Shown: piece after piece, positions 5,898-7,941 of the stretch
Position numbering within the stretch: position 1 is the first letter of the stretch
Layout: each line of letters opens with the position of its first letter
From: an uncultured Eubacteriales bacterium
Lineage (GTDB): Bacteria > Bacillota > Clostridia > Christensenellales > Aristaeellaceae
Reading direction: 5' to 3'
Length of the DNA: 7,941 bases
Assembly: GCA_902796115.1 (NCBI GenBank)
Contig: CADBNX010000265.1
Span: 1 to 7,941 of the forward strand
Program-made: the position numbers and the translations under genes
Notes under the pieces: generated by a model
What the model saw: only the letters and a program-made list of their open reading frames with translations
Told to the model about the DNA's origin: nothing
Databases searched by the model: none

Positions 5898-7941
5898 TTC
5901 TTTTCCTCCTTCGCCGCGGCACGGATCTCTTTTCCCGGCAGGATCACCGTCTTTTGCCCCTGCAGGACGAGCTCCACGGGTTCCGTCCCGTCGTTCCGCA
6001 CCGTCACCGCGTCCGCGCGGGCCTCAAGAAGCAGCTTCTGTCCGCGCCAGCAGAGCGGCGCACGGAGCGATTTCCAGGCCTCCGGCAGCCGGGGGGCGAT
6101 GTGCAGTTCGTTTCCGACGGCGCGGACGCCGCCGAATCCGTACACGGCGCACTGCCAGATCCCGCCCATCGACGCGGTGTGGACGCCCATGTCCGAGGTG
6201 TTCATTTTCGGCCCCAGGTCGATCTCCCCGCATCCTTCAAAGAAGCGGTATGCCGTATCCTCCTCACCCAGGTCCGCCGCCAGCACGCAATGGGTAGACT
6301 TGGAAAGGGACGAGTCGTGCAGCGTGCGCGATTCATAGAAATAATAGTTTTTCACCTTGATATCGTGCGGGAAAAGATCGTCCATGAGCAGCATCAGCAC
6401 CAGGGTATCCGCCTGCTTGTGCACCTGCAGCCGGTTCATCTGCTCCGGGTTGTAATCCCGGTAAATCGTGCCGATCTGACCCGCGTTCCGGTAAGGAGTC
6501 AGGTCGATGCTTTGCAGATCAAAATACCCGTCAAACTGCGGCACGATGCCGTTTGCGTCCGGCTGCGGCAGCCAGGCTTTTTCAAGGACCCGGCTGATTT
6601 TTTCGCGGCAGAGGGCAAAATCAAACTTTTCCTTCAGCCGGGCGCAGGCTTCGCCGCCTTTTTCCTCTGCTTCGTCCATCGCGCGCAGGGCAAGCTTCAG
6701 ATTGTTTACCGCCATATAATTGGTATAGGCGTTATTATCCACATGCTCCTTGTATTCGTCGGGGCCGATCACGTCCAGGATCACCCATGCCTGTTTCCGC
6801 TCGTCCCAGGTGAAGCGGCTTGCCCAGAAAATTCCCGTGTCGATCAGGATTTCCCGCCCGAAGCGGTCCATGAAATCCTCGTCGCCCGTAACCGCCCGGT
6901 ACAGCTGCACGCCGAAAGCCACGTCCGCCGTGATGTGCTGCTCGATCAGGCCTGTCAGGATCGGGATGGGCTTGCCCGTCACGATATCCGCGCCGCCCCA
7001 CAGCGGCGTCACCTCGCCGTCGTCGCTCCAGGCGGCTTCCCACGGATACATCGCGCCTTCATACCCGTTTTCCCTTGCCTTTCTGTGCGCTCCGTCCAGC
7101 CCGCGCCAGCGGTATTCCAGCAGCGCGCGGGCGGCGGCGGGCTGGGTGAAAATGAAGAAGGGCAGGATAAAAATTTCCGTATCCCAGAACGAATGCCCCT
7201 TATAGCCTTCGCCCGTCATTCCCTTGGCGCCGATGCCGACGCGCGGGTCGTCCTTCTTGGCCATGATATTCAGGTGGTACAGCGCGAAGCGGACCAGAAG
7301 CTGATCGAAGGGCCGCTCCGATTCGATGCGGATATCCGCGCTGTTCCAGTACGCTTCCCATTTTTCCCGGCTTTTTCCGCACAGGGCTTCATATCCGGTC
7401 CGCAGCGCATTGCGGATCATCAAAAGTCCGCCTGTCACCGCCGCATCGGCCGCGTCGGCTCTTCCGTCCAAAGCAAGATCGCGCGACGTGGTGACGCAGG
7501 TCAGTTTCTCCGCCGTCAGGGTTTTGCCTTTGGGAACGGAAAACGCCGCTTCAATGCCCAGATAACGGCGGTCGATGACCGGCATCCGTTTTTCCCGATC
7601 CCGCTTTCCGTCCGTAAAGAAGCGGAACGCCGTATGCAGGCAGCAGGTGACGCGCGACTGCGTCGTGGCGGAAACCATGCGCAGGATCTCCCCGTCCTCG
7701 ATGCGTTTGTCCCCTTCCCGGAAATGCTGGGAGCCGCCGGAGGTCATTTTTCCGTCGATGCCGGAGGTAAACCGGACCGCGCAGTCCCCGTCCAGCGGCG
7801 TTACGCACACGCGCTGGCCGATCAGGTGTTCGTTGTCCAGGGACACGAAACGCTCGAATACCAGTTCGTAACGGAGGCCGTCCGGCGCGGTCCATTCCAC
7901 GGATCGGCGCAAAGTCCCGTCCTTCAGGTTCATGACGCGCA
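5894..7941 (-). CDS. GH65 family glycoside phosphorylase (alpha-glucoside phosphorylase), 5' partial
   Basis: This is probably a cytoplasmic inverting phosphorylase that splits an alpha-glucoside with phosphate to give beta-D-glucose 1-phosphate. The visible 679 residues from the Met at 7933 carry the GH65 (alpha/alpha)6-barrel hallmarks: TGEGYKGHSFWDTEIF (240-255), the AMYPWE segment (294-299), DVIGPDEYKEHVDNNAYTNY (387-406) with Glu393 as the expected general acid, KQAD (506-509), and the phosphate-site motif HDSSLS (539-544). The retained HDSSLS and KQAD motifs argue for phosphorylase rather than hydrolase. The frame stays open upstream of that Met to the window edge. RVMNLKDG matches the internal conserved stretch of the family's N-terminal beta-domain (compare RxLDMRxG), so about 100 residues are probably missing and the Met is not the real start. 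Full-length members are usually about 750-790 residues. The adjacent beta-phosphoglucomutase supports a beta-glucose-1-phosphate product. Kojibiose, nigerose, maltose, trehalose, glucosylglycerol or glucosyl-rhamnose phosphorylase are all possible; sequence alone does not decide. Confidence 0.93.
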   Translation of the reverse strand, partial: RVMNLKDGTLRRSVEWTAPDGLRYELVFERFVSLDNEHLIGQRVCVTPLDGDCAVRFTSGIDGKMTSGGSQHFREGDKRIEDGEILRMVSATTQSRVTCCLHTAFRFFTDGKRDREKRMPVIDRRYLGIEAAFSVPKGKTLTAEKLTCVTTSRDLALDGRADAADAAVTGGLLMIRNALRTGYEALCGKSREKWEAYWNSADIRIESERPFDQLLVRFALYHLNIMAKKDDPRVGIGAKGMTGEGYKGHSFWDTEIFILPFFIFTQPAAARALLEYRWRGLDGAHRKARENGYEGAMYPWEAAWSDDGEVTPLWGGADIVTGKPIPILTGLIEQHITADVAFGVQLYRAVTGDEDFMDRFGREILIDTGIFWASRFTWDERKQAWVILDVIGPDEYKEHVDNNAYTNYMAVNNLKLALRAMDEAEEKGGEACARLKEKFDFALCREKISRVLEKAWLPQPDANGIVPQFDGYFDLQSIDLTPYRNAGQIGTIYRDYNPEQMNRLQVHKQADTLVLMLLMDDLFPHDIKVKNYYFYESRTLHDSSLSKSTHCVLAADLGEEDTAYRFFEGCGEIDLGPKMNTSDMGVHTASMGGIWQCAVYGFGGVRAVGNELHIAPRLPEAWKSLRAPLCWRGQKLLLEARADAVTVRNDGTEPVELVLQGQKTVILPGKEIRAAAKEEKK

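Noticed and set aside
7931..7933. ATG at 7933 as the true start of the GH65 gene
   Set aside because: The frame remains open to the window edge, and the residues around the Met align with an internal conserved part of the GH65 N-terminal domain. The real start should lie about 100 codons upstream.

Overview
The window is a compact carbohydrate-utilisation locus with every gene on the minus strand. The organism is most likely a GC-rich member of the Bacillota, class Clostridia, perhaps a gut or rumen commensal. The reasons are strong AGGAGG-type ribosome binding sites, a textbook sigma-A promoter, LplB/YtcP-type sugar permeases with no dedicated ATPase, and strong G/C bias at third codon positions. 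This placement is inference; no marker gene is present.

Read in the direction of transcription (high to low coordinates), the first block is a tightly packed catabolic operon. It runs from a GH65 glycoside phosphorylase (5' end cut by the window edge at 7941), to a beta-phosphoglucomutase (4-base overlap with the phosphorylase), to a GH27 alpha-galactosidase-like enzyme (13-base gap), to a 71-residue putative zinc-binding protein (7-base overlap, GTG start). The promoter of this block lies outside the window.

The second block starts at a near-perfect promoter (TTGACA, 17 bases, TACAAT) whose -35 box overlaps the stop codon of the small gene. It encodes the membrane and binding parts of a CUT1-type ABC sugar importer: an LplB-like permease with an unusual N-terminal extension, a YtcP-like permease, and a large substrate-binding protein ending at position 12. 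No ATPase is encoded here, so the importer probably uses a shared MsmK/UgpC-type ATPase encoded elsewhere.

Working model (inference): the importer brings in an oligosaccharide or glycoside. The cytoplasmic GH27 enzyme removes alpha-galactosyl (or beta-L-arabinopyranosyl) groups. The GH65 enzyme phosphorolyses an alpha-glucoside to beta-D-glucose 1-phosphate, which the beta-phosphoglucomutase converts to glucose 6-phosphate for glycolysis. The exact substrate cannot be read from the sequence. I see no mobile element, CRISPR array, RNA gene or defence system. The unusual points are the two-block promoter layout, a possible leader structure that could mask a ribosome binding site, the extended permease, a binding protein without a lipobox cysteine, and the small Cys-rich protein.
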